A stretch of DNA of 64,000 nucleotides, from the NCBI GenBank assembly GCA_015232575.1, contig JADFZL010000012.1, forward strand, positions 152,873-216,872, written 5' to 3'. Position 1 is the stretch's first letter, and every line of letters begins with the position of its first letter. A program made the position numbers and the translations under genes. Below the pieces are notes generated by a model. The model was not told the DNA's origin, did no database searches, and worked only from the letters and a program-made list of their open reading frames with translations. Below are positions 1-8,775 of this stretch, in pieces. The DNA comes from Candidatus Rifleibacteriota bacterium (GTDB lineage: Bacteria; Muiribacteriota; Ozemobacteria; Ozemobacterales; Ozemobacteraceae).

Positions 1-2880
1 AACAGGCAGGAATTCTTTTCCACCCCTGACCCCAGATCATGGATCACAAGAACCTTTCTGATGCTTGCTCTTGTGATTTTTCCACTGTTTATAGCCTGGT
101 TGACTCTTGCAAAAGCAATCAACGAAAAAACGGATGCAGAAATAGATCGAATTAAGCATGATCTTCTCAACCAGGCAATATTTGCATCGAAGCTTGCACA
201 TCCGCAATATCAGGCAAAAAAACTTCTCTCGAACCTGATTCAGCAGAAATTGGTCAGAAAAGACAACCTTAAAACAGCGCAAATACTTGATAGAATTGAA
301 AAAAAGTATCCGGGCGCTTTCAGATGGGTGATTTTTGATTCGGAAGGCAATATAAAACCAATTCCATCAGCCACATGCCTTCCCGGAAAAAAAAGCTGGG
401 AAAGCCTTATCAGATTTTATTTCAGCTCGTTCGGAATAAATCAGGAAAATCCCGCAACACGTGAAACATCATTAACGCCCGGATTACTTTCCGCACTGAG
501 AATAATTCAGAAATCCTTCGGGACAAGCTTAAATGTAACATCCTCTGCCAAAGCGATTGAAAGAGTCCTTGAGGCCGGCTGGAACGGGAAAAACATCTGG
601 TATTCATGGGATATCGATATTCAGGAATATGGCAGAAACGGAAATCCGAAAAAAATTGCCGGTGGAATAATAATGCTGGTTTTTCTCGAAAAACTTCCTG
701 ATGATTTCGGTCCGAAACGTGCGATAATCTCCAGAAAAAAAGGCGATGTCAATCTCGTTCATCCGATGATGATGATTAAAATTGGCGAACCAGCAAAACC
801 ATTTCTTGATTTTGAACTTCCCAGAAATTTCAGATTTTCGCTTCTCGCATATAAAAGCTATATTCAACGCACCGACTACTTTCTCAAATTCTTCGACTGG
901 GTCGGCGCTACAGTTCCATGCTCAAATTCTGATAGTCCGGAAAGAATACTAGTTCTTGAAAATATTGGTAGGATAATCAGAGACAGAGATTTTAAGCTGG
1001 CAATTCTTTCAAATTCGATGCTGGGAATATTTATTCTCAGATATCTGCTGTTCTGGCTTTTCAAACCTCTCTCTGGATTTGTCAACTCGCTTAAACCGAA
1101 GATCATAGGTTTTTTCATGATCGCTGTCTTTCTTCCGGTGGTCAGTCTTCTCGGCTTCGGCTATGTCTGGATTTCAGGCGAGGAGCGTCTTTTCAGGGAC
1201 AGATCAGTAGACAACATGAGAAGAGAAAACGAAGGTCTTGATCTGAGATTTCGCGATGCGCATAAAGTAATCGAAAAGGATGTTTTCAAACACCTTCAAA
1301 AAACACTTGAAAGAGCCTCTTCAAACCAAACAACATTGGTTGCAGCGCTCAACAGAGAAGCCGAACTTGGTAGAATTTCCTACTATTATATTTCAAACAG
1401 ACAGGGATTACTTGCTCAGACAAACAACAGAAATCTGGACAATTTCATAAAAAAAGGCATTGAAGAAGAAATGAGAAGAAGCATTGAACTGCTGACAGGA
1501 ATGCCTCTGCCACGAAGCATAGCCGATCAGGCGATGTCAGAAGAAATGAGCGCCTTTTTCGGAAAAACAGGAAAACCTCTTACAACAAGTGTCAGAGGGA
1601 CGCTGGTATATTTCTGTTATAAAAATCATCACCTGTATTTCATGGGCACCCCAATTTTTATTTCAGGAGAAACAGTTTATCTGATTATTCAGCTTGACGC
1701 TCCGCTTGTAGAAAAATTCTTTGTTCAGAGGGAATTCGCAAACATTTCTACACCCATACTTGGATTTTTTTCCAGAAAAATGGGGTATCCAGACTTCCCT
1801 CCTGATGGGAAAAGCTGGTCTGTCCTGACGAGAACCATGGAGCAATCATACGAACTGCGTTCGAAAATTTCCGGAGAAATAACCATGGACGGTGAAAGAT
1901 TTCTGTATTACATTGCACCCCTGCCTTCTATGCCGATGCAAACGTATATTCCAGTGTATCTTTCAAGTCTCTCGCCAATTGAAAGCAAAGTGAATAATTT
2001 TCAGAAGCTTCTTGTGTGCGTTGCAGCAATTGTGTTTATTGTTGCGCTTCTCCTCGGATTATTTCTCGCCGGCAATCTTCTTGACCCAATTCTCAAAATC
2101 GACAGAGCCGTTAAACTTATTGGCGAAGGAAATCTTAACATCAAACTTCCTGAAAATTCCCAGGACGAAATTGGAAGGCTCGGCACAAACATAAATTTAA
2201 TGGTGAGAGATCTCAAGGAGCGCAGAATTCTTTCTGAGTATGTCTCTGAAAGCGTTCTTGAATCGATGGACCGAAATTCTGAAAAGAAATTCATGCCCGG
2301 AGAACTGGCTGAAACGACTGTTCTTTTCTGTGATATCCGTGGATTCACCTCCATGACTGAAAGCCGATCTGCCAGTGAAATATTTGAAATGCTCAACAGT
2401 CTCATGGGCGGAATTGTAAACGTAATTCGAAAGAATAACGGACGTACGGACAAATTCATAGGTGATGCAATCATGGCACTTTTCTTCGCCTCAGAAGGCG
2501 GCAGTCACGCCTCAAGAGCTGTCAGAGCAGCAATAGACATTTCAATGTTCGTAAAGTCCTTGAACGAAAAACGTTCTGCATCAGGGAATTTCGAAATCAT
2601 GGTCGGAACCGGCATAAATACGGGCGAAGTAATGATTGGCGACATCGGCTGCGAAGGCAGAAGAGATCTTACAGTAATCGGTGACACAGTAAACCTGGCA
2701 TCACGCCTTGAAAGCTTTTCCCGCAAAGGAACACACACCGGAATAATTCTTTCGGAATCTGTATATCAACAAACACGCGAAATAGCAGAAACAATCGAAC
2801 TCGGTTCGCACGTCATACGTGGAAAAAACCTGCCAGTAAAAATATACGAACTTGTATCTCTTAAACAACCAGCTACTTGA
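1..2880 (+). CDS. membrane-bound class III adenylate/guanylate cyclase with HAMP domain (5' end outside window)
   Basis: Makes a cyclic nucleotide (probably cAMP) in response to an envelope signal. The reading frame is open from base 1 and the first ATG (61) lies inside a membrane segment, so the true start is probably upstream. Numbering from that ATG: membrane segments near residues 1-20, 313-335, 347-371 and 650-674; two extracytoplasmic sensor regions between them; a HAMP linker at about 675-730 (DEIGRLG); a class III cyclase domain from about 751. FCDIRGFT and FIGDAIMALF carry the two metal-binding aspartates, TDKFIGD supplies the substrate-selecting Lys, and DLTVIGDTVNLASRLE holds the adenine-contact Asp and the transition-state Asn and Arg. 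All catalytic residues look intact. No gene follows in the same direction within 1.4 kb, so it appears to be the end of its unit. The cyclase call is firm; adenylate over guanylate is inferred. Confidence 0.93.
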   Translation, partial: NRQEFFSTPDPRSWITRTFLMLALVIFPLFIAWLTLAKAINEKTDAEIDRIKHDLLNQAIFASKLAHPQYQAKKLLSNLIQQKLVRKDNLKTAQILDRIEKKYPGAFRWVIFDSEGNIKPIPSATCLPGKKSWESLIRFYFSSFGINQENPATRETSLTPGLLSALRIIQKSFGTSLNVTSSAKAIERVLEAGWNGKNIWYSWDIDIQEYGRNGNPKKIAGGIIMLVFLEKLPDDFGPKRAIISRKKGDVNLVHPMMMIKIGEPAKPFLDFELPRNFRFSLLAYKSYIQRTDYFLKFFDWVGATVPCSNSDSPERILVLENIGRIIRDRDFKLAILSNSMLGIFILRYLLFWLFKPLSGFVNSLKPKIIGFFMIAVFLPVVSLLGFGYVWISGEERLFRDRSVDNMRRENEGLDLRFRDAHKVIEKDVFKHLQKTLERASSNQTTLVAALNREAELGRISYYYISNRQGLLAQTNNRNLDNFIKKGIEEEMRRSIELLTGMPLPRSIADQAMSEEMSAFFGKTGKPLTTSVRGTLVYFCYKNHHLYFMGTPIFISGETVYLIIQLDAPLVEKFFVQREFANISTPILGFFSRKMGYPDFPPDGKSWSVLTRTMEQSYELRSKISGEITMDGERFLYYIAPLPSMPMQTYIPVYLSSLSPIESKVNNFQKLLVCVAAIVFIVALLLGLFLAGNLLDPILKIDRAVKLIGEGNLNIKLPENSQDEIGRLGTNINLMVRDLKERRILSEYVSESVLESMDRNSEKKFMPGELAETTVLFCDIRGFTSMTESRSASEIFEMLNSLMGGIVNVIRKNNGRTDKFIGDAIMALFFASEGGSHASRAVRAAIDISMFVKSLNEKRSASGNFEIMVGTGINTGEVMIGDIGCEGRRDLTVIGDTVNLASRLESFSRKGTHTGIILSESVYQQTREIAETIELGSHVIRGKNLPVKIYELVSLKQPAT

Positions 2881-2890
2881 GCTTGCTAAA

Positions 2891-3000
2891 TACAGCAAAT
2901 TTCAATAAAAGGGTCATTAATCAATGTCATTTCGACCAAAGGGAGAAATCTAGCATTTATGGAGATCCCACCCCAAAGTTAGCACGCAAATTTGCCCTCC
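2891..3000 (+). repeat. degenerate copy of dispersed hairpin repeat family 1
   Basis: Matches the copies at 29008-29135 and (inverted) 23748-23845 over both the hairpin arm TGTCATTTCGACC and the outer flanks (TACAGCAAAT on the left, CCCACC..AAAG..AGCACGCAA on the right). About 20 bases of the second arm are missing between ATTTATG and GAGAT, so it can no longer form the full hairpin. Confidence 0.75.
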
Positions 3001-3032
3001 CTGTTGAAGATTCTGCGTATTAGGCAAGTTTT

Positions 3033-3060
3033 AAAAAAGGGCGGCTTTCGCCGCCCAAAA
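3033..3060 (-). terminator. rho-independent terminator of the 3071-3712 gene
   Basis: A perfect 7-bp GC stem (GGGCGGC / GCCGCCC) with a TTTC loop is followed on the minus strand by six T residues. It lies 11 bases beyond the stop codon of the EF-hand-like protein. Confidence 0.85.
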
Positions 3061-3070
3061 AGTGAAAAAA

Positions 3071-3712
3071 CTATTCCGAAAAGGCAGCTTTGCCTTTCGC
3101 AAGCTTTCTTTTGGGCTTCAGAGGAAGCGTAATTCCCTTTTCTGCAGTAAGACTTGCATCTGCAGAAGCACTGACTTCCTTGAGATCGCCCTGCCAGTTA
3201 TAGGTTCTTGTCCCTGAATGCAGAGACCCGACTAACTCTGAGACTCCGTCGCCATCGCCATCGATAAAAATCTTTTCCGGAACACCGTCGTGATCGTGAT
3301 CATATTCCCACTGGTCTATTTTCGCATCAAAATTTCTGTCATACTGATAGTCATCTATGTATCCATCAAAATTTCTGTCTGTAGCCCAGTAGTCAGACCT
3401 TGAATCAGAATTTCTGTCCATAACTATGAAATCAGGTATTCCATCATTATTTCGGTCGAATTTTCCAATATCTGATTTCACTCTGTCAGGCGATTCCATC
3501 ACAGGAGTATTCCCCGAAGGAGACAACCAGGCAGGCGGCGCCGGATAGGCAAATAACGAAGCGCCACTAAGGATGAGAAACCCAATACCTGTTATAAGAC
3601 ACTTTCCAGCCTGCAATCTGAAACTATCGGCAGATGCCTGTAACGAAGGTTCTCCTGAACAGGAATCACGCGACATCACAGAACACGGAAACAAAACATT
3701 TTTTTCATTCAT
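3071..3712 (-). CDS. exported protein with tandem calcium-binding-like Asp/Asn motifs
   Basis: Function not recognised. The first 60 residues contain a hydrophobic stretch (about 39-55, ITGIGFLILSGASLFA) that can act as a late signal peptide or anchor. The central part holds six consecutive D-x-[DN]-x-D-G-like motifs (DRNNDGIPD, DRNSDSRSD, DRNFDGYID, DRNFDAKID, DHDHDGVPE, DGDGDGVSE), which resemble EF-hand or thrombospondin type 3 calcium loops. The C-terminus is basic. The start is supported by GGAGG eight bases before the ATG. Roughly 38 residues precede the hydrophobic core, longer than usual for a signal peptide. Probably an extracytoplasmic calcium-binding structural protein; this is inference from the motifs only. 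Confidence 0.7.
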   Translation of the reverse strand: MNEKNVLFPCSVMSRDSCSGEPSLQASADSFRLQAGKCLITGIGFLILSGASLFAYPAPPAWLSPSGNTPVMESPDRVKSDIGKFDRNNDGIPDFIVMDRNSDSRSDYWATDRNFDGYIDDYQYDRNFDAKIDQWEYDHDHDGVPEKIFIDGDGDGVSELVGSLHSGTRTYNWQGDLKEVSASADASLTAEKGITLPLKPKRKLAKGKAAFSE

Positions 3713-4319
3713 CTTTTATACCTCCAAATTCACTGCACATTTTTTTTATTCCCATAAGAAGAAAAGACTATAAACTTTTGCCATTTTAGCAAGGACTATT
3801 TTTATTTTTTTTCAAACCCTCACTAAATGGGCATTTAGTCAAGGTAAAAGCAAGATGCAATCTTCAATCACTTGAAGCTCATCTAAGCAAAAGAACTTCT
3901 GCAACATTTTCGAAAAAAATATCACCGGAAAGTGCAATTCTATGCAAGTTGAGACAATTACTTTTTTCTGATAATGATATTGGTAAACAACAAACCATAA
4001 TCATTTACTAATAACAAGATCGAATGCATATATATAACATCAATAAATACAAAACAATGCCTTTTATGTAATAATATTATCATTAAAATTTTTATTCTTA
4101 CGCAAATTCATTAATTATCCTGCAAGGATTGTGTAACCAATAGTGACTTCCAGTCACTCAGCACGAACGCGGCAAGATTATTACATCTAAGAGGGATGGG
4201 TGCTCTTAATTATTTAGAAAACACAGATTAATGTAAAAAATCTGTTAAGAAATTTTACTTGCCTTCCGATAAACTGATCTGATAATCTGATGGTAATAAT
4301 CTTGAAGGGGTGACTATTT
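3713..4319. other. AT-rich intergenic region between divergent genes
   Basis: This gap of about 600 bases separates two divergently transcribed exported-protein genes, so it must hold both promoters. Most is AT-rich and featureless. The exception is 4125-4200, where a hairpin (AGTGAC TTCCA GTCACT, 4142-4158) is followed by AGCAC and, 40 bases later, GTGCT, which could close a larger stem upstream of the 4320 gene. I could not match this to a riboswitch family. No tRNA or open frame was seen. Confidence 0.4.
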
Positions 4320-5015
4320 ATGATGAGTCGTAAAAATCGTTTTGCGTTCCTGTTAAAGATCTGTCTTGGTTTTACGATGTTTCTCCTGAGCGCATATTGC
4401 AGCTCAATTCAAGCAAGTACTGAGTCCAAAGAACCAGTATTTTCACAGGAACCATCAGATTTAAAAGCTCCTCCAGCAAACCCGGAGCACGTGACAGAAG
4501 TAAAGCCAGCCCAGGAACCTCCCTCTAAAAGCGAAAAAAAATCAGAGAGCAGCAAAGAGATATTAAAATCTGAGCTGAAGGAAACCGCCGACAAGATTAA
4601 AGACGCTCCCGTAAAAAAAGAAAAAGAGCGCTCAACAATAAAATCCAAAAAATCTAAAAAGTCTTCCAAAAAATCTTCCAAAAGCAAAGCAAGAGCAAAA
4701 CAAAAGAAGTCCAGAAAAAGCAAGGCAATAACCGTCCCGGTAAAGATACAGCCTTTTGAAACCGGAACAGAGATCGTTCTGCATTCTGAAACACGCATTC
4801 CATGTTTTTCTTCAGCCCTCGAAAAAATGCAGAAAATGCGCACAAGAAGACTGAAAGAAGCACAGCGTCTTGGGATATTGCTTCCAAGCCAGGGCGGATC
4901 TATTGAAAATGTCTCGGGGCCACTTTTTCGACTGAACCAGGCTTTAAACAGCATGATTCTTCAACAGAATCCTCCAGCAGTGAACGACTTACCAGTCACA
5001 CCATCAAACCTCTGA
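4320..5015 (+). CDS. exported lysine/serine-rich low-complexity protein
   Basis: Function not recognised. The N-terminus is a signal peptide (basic MMSRKNR, then a hydrophobic stretch to about residue 26, Cys at 27). Residues about 35-90 are Pro/Glu/Lys-rich. Residues 95-140 are a dense Lys/Ser tract (repeated KSKKSSKK-like units) that is strongly positively charged and probably disordered. The last 90 residues look more ordered, with a possible helix (ALEKMQKMRTRRLKEAQRLG). The Cys at 27 lacks a clean lipobox, so lipidation is doubtful. GAAGGGG nine bases before the first ATG supports the start. Its stop is nine bases before the TTG start of the ADP-ribosylglycohydrolase, so the two are probably co-transcribed. 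Confidence 0.7.
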   Translation: MMSRKNRFAFLLKICLGFTMFLLSAYCSSIQASTESKEPVFSQEPSDLKAPPANPEHVTEVKPAQEPPSKSEKKSESSKEILKSELKETADKIKDAPVKKEKERSTIKSKKSKKSSKKSSKSKARAKQKKSRKSKAITVPVKIQPFETGTEIVLHSETRIPCFSSALEKMQKMRTRRLKEAQRLGILLPSQGGSIENVSGPLFRLNQALNSMILQQNPPAVNDLPVTPSNL

Positions 5016-5024
5016 TAGACAATC

Positions 5025-6095
5025 TTGCCAGACAATCGTAACAAGCTGAAAGGAATTCTTCTCGGGACAGCGCTGGGCGATTCCCTCGGTTTAACATTCG
5101 AGGGAATCTCCGCAAAAGACATCCCTGGACATTATTCTCCGCCTCTTGAACAATCATTTATTGCAGGCAAAGGGTTTACCAGCGACGACACCGATCACTC
5201 ATACTTTGTAGCACGAAGTCTGTTTTTTTCATCTGATTCATCGGAAAAATTTGCATCAAATCTGGCGTGGTATCTCAGACTCTGGATATTAACAGCGCCC
5301 GCTGGCGTCGGATTTGCGACATTACGCTCCAGCATACTCCTTCTCCTTGGCTTTTCACCACAAAAAAGCGGAGTGTTTTCCGCCGGAAATGGCCCAGCAA
5401 TGCGCTCCGCAATCATTGGCGGGTTTTTCTCAAAAAATCCGGAGCTGCGCAGTGAGTTTGTAAAAACTTCAACGGTAATAACCCACACTGATCCGCGCGC
5501 TCTCATCGGGGCAAAGGCAGTTGCAGAGCTCGCTGCATTGTTTACCGAAATAACGGACATGCAATTACCACCAGCTCATGTCATCTTTGAAATACTCAGA
5601 AACATCGACAAAAACGACTCCGAATGGCAATCAATAATCGACAAACTTACTGAAGCCAAGGAAAACAATCTAGACGTGGAAGATTTTGCAAAACAATTAT
5701 GCGGCGAAAAAGGAATATCTGGTTACACCTATCAAACCGTGCCAATGGCAATATATTCTCTCATCAGACACAATTCAAATTTTGATAACGTTATCGAACA
5801 TCTGATAATGTGTGGCGGAGACACAGATACTGTCTGCGCAATCTCAGGAGCACTCTGGGGGTCACTTTACGGCGAAACAATGCTTCCCGAAAGGCACATA
5901 AAAAATCTTTGCGAGTGGCCCCGCACAGCGTCTATCATTTCAAAAGCAGCGGAAGAGCTTTCTAATTTATCCGAAAACAGAAGTCAGGCTAAATCCGAAA
6001 TATCATACTTCTGGCCCGCCCTTCCCGCAAGAAATCTGGTGTTTTTAATTTTCGTATTCGCACACATTCTCAGGCGCCTGTTCAAATTCTGGTAG
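5025..6095 (+). CDS. ADP-ribosylglycohydrolase family protein with C-terminal membrane tail
   Basis: Predicted DraG/ARH-fold hydrolase that removes ADP-ribose from proteins or small substrates using two Mg ions. GILLGTALGDSLG opens the domain at residue 9. The N-terminal metal motif appears as SDDTDHS, and the C-terminal one as CGGDTDTVCAISGALWG (about residue 265). HTDPRA and GNGPAMR are also typical. The start is TTG at 5025; an in-frame stop (TAG) lies only two codons upstream and the domain begins eight residues later, so no ATG is available. Translation is probably coupled to the preceding gene. Unusually, the last 25 residues (NLVFLIFVFAHILRR) form a hydrophobic tail that could anchor the enzyme in the membrane. 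The family call is strong; the substrate is unknown. Confidence 0.9.
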   Translation: MPDNRNKLKGILLGTALGDSLGLTFEGISAKDIPGHYSPPLEQSFIAGKGFTSDDTDHSYFVARSLFFSSDSSEKFASNLAWYLRLWILTAPAGVGFATLRSSILLLLGFSPQKSGVFSAGNGPAMRSAIIGGFFSKNPELRSEFVKTSTVITHTDPRALIGAKAVAELAALFTEITDMQLPPAHVIFEILRNIDKNDSEWQSIIDKLTEAKENNLDVEDFAKQLCGEKGISGYTYQTVPMAIYSLIRHNSNFDNVIEHLIMCGGDTDTVCAISGALWGSLYGETMLPERHIKNLCEWPRTASIISKAAEELSNLSENRSQAKSEISYFWPALPARNLVFLIFVFAHILRRLFKFW

Positions 6096-6150
6096 TTTTT
6101 TTGACACTGCCTGAAGATAGCCAATAGGTAATGCGAAAATACGCGATTCA

Positions 6151-6217
6151 CTGTCATCTCAAACGAATGGGAGAAATCTCACAAATGCGAGATTTCTCCC
6201 TTCGGTCGAAATGACAG
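6151..6217 (-). repeat. dispersed hairpin repeat family 1, full core
   Basis: The arms CTGTCATCTC and TCGAAATGACAG are inverted around GAGAAATCTC...GAGATTTCTC, giving a stem of more than 25 bases with a short loop. It lies between the stops of the convergent ADP-ribosylglycohydrolase and TPR genes, where it may also terminate transcription. Confidence 0.85.
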
Positions 6218-6303
6218 CAGAACTTCAAACACTTGCTTCTAATTATTGAGCAGTAAAAAACGGCTTAATTTGACACACTGTCGTTTTTTTCATTTCAGCA
6301 GGG

Positions 6304-8739
6304 TCACATGCTTTCAATCTTTCCCAGTCTCTGAAATAGCACCCACGCTTCAGAGTATCTCTGCTGTGACTGAAGGAGCCCTGCCAGGTTTCCCAGAATC
6401 AATTTCAACGAAGGATGCTTTTCCCCAAACGATTTTTCTTTTATTCGCAAAGCCCTGCGGTAATAGTTCTCTGCCTCAGACGCATTTCCACGATCCTGAA
6501 AAAGAACACCCAGATTATTCAAAATCTTGGCAATTTCTGGATGTTCTCCACCAAAGTTTTTTATTTTGATATCAAGCGCTCTTTTATACATACTCTCCGC
6601 CTCGGAATACTTTCCCATATCCTGGTAAAGATCTCCGAGATTGTTCAGCGAAATCGCCACATCAGAATGAGACCAACCAAGTAACTCTGAGGTAAATTCA
6701 AGATCTTTCATTAAAAATTCTTCTGATTTTTCGTATTCGCCCATCTCCTGAAAAAGCATTCCAAGGTTACTGTATGACAAGCCCAGCGACTTGTGAGATT
6801 TACCCATTTTATCCTCTCTCAAGGCAAGGGCTTTTCGATACGAACTTTCGGCTTCCCCGAAATGACCCGATATTCTGTAAACATCTCCCATATTATCATG
6901 GGTCTCCGCCAATCCCTCATAATTAGATCTATCAAATTCTGATAATATCATCAGTTCTTTGTCAAATAATTCTTCAGCTTCCGAGAAGAGGCCCAGCTCA
7001 ACTTTTACCTTTCCAAGCAACTGGTATGTTTTGCTCAAATTAAGATAACTGTCCCTGTTTATAATAGACAGGCATAAACGCTCAGCTCTTTTGAGCAACT
7101 CTTCAGCCTTGCCCATTTCTGACACTTTTATGTAGTATTCAGCAAGGTTATTCAAACGATATGCGACAATCTGGTGCGATCCCATCACTCTCTCAGAGAC
7201 TTCCAGCGCGTCCAGCAACAGAAACTCCTCGCTCTTTTCCGGAGCCTGCTGATCATTCTGGCTATTTTTTGCATACAAACATTTATTCTTGTCTGTTCTG
7301 GATCTGAATAAGCCGGTGAAAAACTTTTCCAATTTTTTCAGATTTTCCCTTGAAACAATTTGATGCGCAGTTTTTTTCTTTTTTTCAACCGTTTTTTCTA
7401 ACGGCTTTCTCAAAGGCTTCTTTGCTGCTTTTTCAAAAACCTTCTCAGAAGTCTTTAAAACAGGCTTTTCTGAGGTCTTCTCAAGTTGCCTGGCAACTAT
7501 TTTCCGAGAATCCTTTTCAGAGCCTTTCTCAGAAGCTTTTTCAATGGGCTTACCTGAAGCGATCTCTGAAGCTTTTTCGTTTGTTTTTTCAATGGTCTTA
7601 CCTGAGGCGATCTCTGAAGCTTTTTCATGAGTTTTTTCAAGAGCTTTATCGATGGCTTTTTCAGCAACATTCTCGGTAGTTTTCTCGGTAGTTTTTTCGG
7701 CAGTTTTCTCGACAGCTTTCTCAGCAGTTTTTTCGGTAGCTCTTTCAGAAACGCTTTCAGGAGCTCCTTCAAGAATTTTCTCAGGAACTTTATCGAGGGG
7801 CTTCGCAACAATTTTCTCAGGAATCGTTTTATGCGATTTTTCATCAGCATTTCTGGTGATTTCAGAGCTTTTTTCTGTAGAAGCAACTGATTCTACTTTT
7901 CCAACAATTCTTTTTCCGTCACCCAATTCCGGCAGCGTCATTGGCAATGTAACGACATTCCGCGCAACATCAGACTCTGCTTCGGAATTTTCCTCTCGTC
8001 TTTCTTCAAGAATAGCATGAGTATTATCATGATTTTGAGAATCGACATTTATTTCTCGAATTGGAGAAGAAGCAATCTGCTGTGTAAATGTCGAAACAGG
8101 CTCTGAAACTGTTGATTGCTCTTTAACCGGCTGCCGCAATTTCTGAGCTTGCGCTTCGGGCAATACTGGTGTCACAGTTTTCTTAATTCTCAATGAATCT
8201 TTAAGATAAACCTGAGCCTCTTCTGATTTTCCATCCTGAACAAGGAATTCAGCAAGTTTTTCCAGGGAAACGCATAAATTCTGGCTATCTTTTCCATACA
8301 ATTTAGATGAAATGTCAACAACACGCATCATTTGTTCTGATGCTTGCTTATTTTTCTTCTGTTTAGCAAGAACCTCGCCCAGGTAATTTAAGGGCAAAAG
8401 CAATTCAGAATTGTTTTTACCAAGGTATTTTTCACGAATTTCAACTGCTCTGGAATAAGCCTTTTCTGCCTCGGAATATTTCGAAGATTTTCTGTTAAAA
8501 TTCCCAAGAACGAGCAAAGCGTTCGAAACATTCAGGTGCTCTGCTCCAAATTCGGCTTCCGCGGATTCAACAGCTTTTTCGGCAGTTTTTATTGCATCCT
8601 CAGAGTTTCCCTGCTGGTATAAATTCACAGCATCCACAATCATTGAGGAAAAAGATTGAGCGTCTATTTTTATCACCGCAACGAAATTCACCAGCAATGC
8701 AACTATTATTGCAATAGCATTTCTCTCTGATTTTTTCAT
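6304..8739 (-). CDS. exported tetratricopeptide-repeat protein with central Glu/Lys/Thr low-complexity linker
   Basis: Probable extracytoplasmic scaffold; partner unknown. Signal peptide at residues 1-28 (ending in DAQ). TPRs of the 42-residue kinesin-light-chain type run from about 30 to 185 (for example HLNVSNALLVLGNFNRKSSK) and again from about 500 to 805, where consecutive units read LNNLGDLYQDMGKYSEAE and LNNLGVLFQDRGNASEAE. Between them, residues about 310-450 are built from degenerate EKxxEK and ASEIASGK repeats. These are highly charged and probably helical or disordered, and the DNA is visibly repetitive. It starts 36 bases after the dinB stop on the same strand, so it may be the third gene of the lexA-dinB unit. 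The ribosome-binding site is weak. Confidence 0.85.
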   Translation of the reverse strand: MKKSERNAIAIIVALLVNFVAVIKIDAQSFSSMIVDAVNLYQQGNSEDAIKTAEKAVESAEAEFGAEHLNVSNALLVLGNFNRKSSKYSEAEKAYSRAVEIREKYLGKNNSELLLPLNYLGEVLAKQKKNKQASEQMMRVVDISSKLYGKDSQNLCVSLEKLAEFLVQDGKSEEAQVYLKDSLRIKKTVTPVLPEAQAQKLRQPVKEQSTVSEPVSTFTQQIASSPIREINVDSQNHDNTHAILEERREENSEAESDVARNVVTLPMTLPELGDGKRIVGKVESVASTEKSSEITRNADEKSHKTIPEKIVAKPLDKVPEKILEGAPESVSERATEKTAEKAVEKTAEKTTEKTTENVAEKAIDKALEKTHEKASEIASGKTIEKTNEKASEIASGKPIEKASEKGSEKDSRKIVARQLEKTSEKPVLKTSEKVFEKAAKKPLRKPLEKTVEKKKKTAHQIVSRENLKKLEKFFTGLFRSRTDKNKCLYAKNSQNDQQAPEKSEEFLLLDALEVSERVMGSHQIVAYRLNNLAEYYIKVSEMGKAEELLKRAERLCLSIINRDSYLNLSKTYQLLGKVKVELGLFSEAEELFDKELMILSEFDRSNYEGLAETHDNMGDVYRISGHFGEAESSYRKALALREDKMGKSHKSLGLSYSNLGMLFQEMGEYEKSEEFLMKDLEFTSELLGWSHSDVAISLNNLGDLYQDMGKYSEAESMYKRALDIKIKNFGGEHPEIAKILNNLGVLFQDRGNASEAENYYRRALRIKEKSFGEKHPSLKLILGNLAGLLQSQQRYSEAWVLFQRLGKIESM

Positions 8740-8775
8740 GTATTTGTTCCAATTTATCCTTTATGATCAAGTTTT

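Noticed and set aside
4125..4200. Cyclic-di-GMP (GEMM) riboswitch
   Set aside because: The conserved receptor sequences of GEMM are not present; only generic hairpins are.
7350..8020. Several plus-strand and alternative-frame ORFs rich in Phe/Ser or Lys/Leu across the TPR gene
   Set aside because: They are shadows of the low-complexity EKT-repeat coding sequence, with no start signals.
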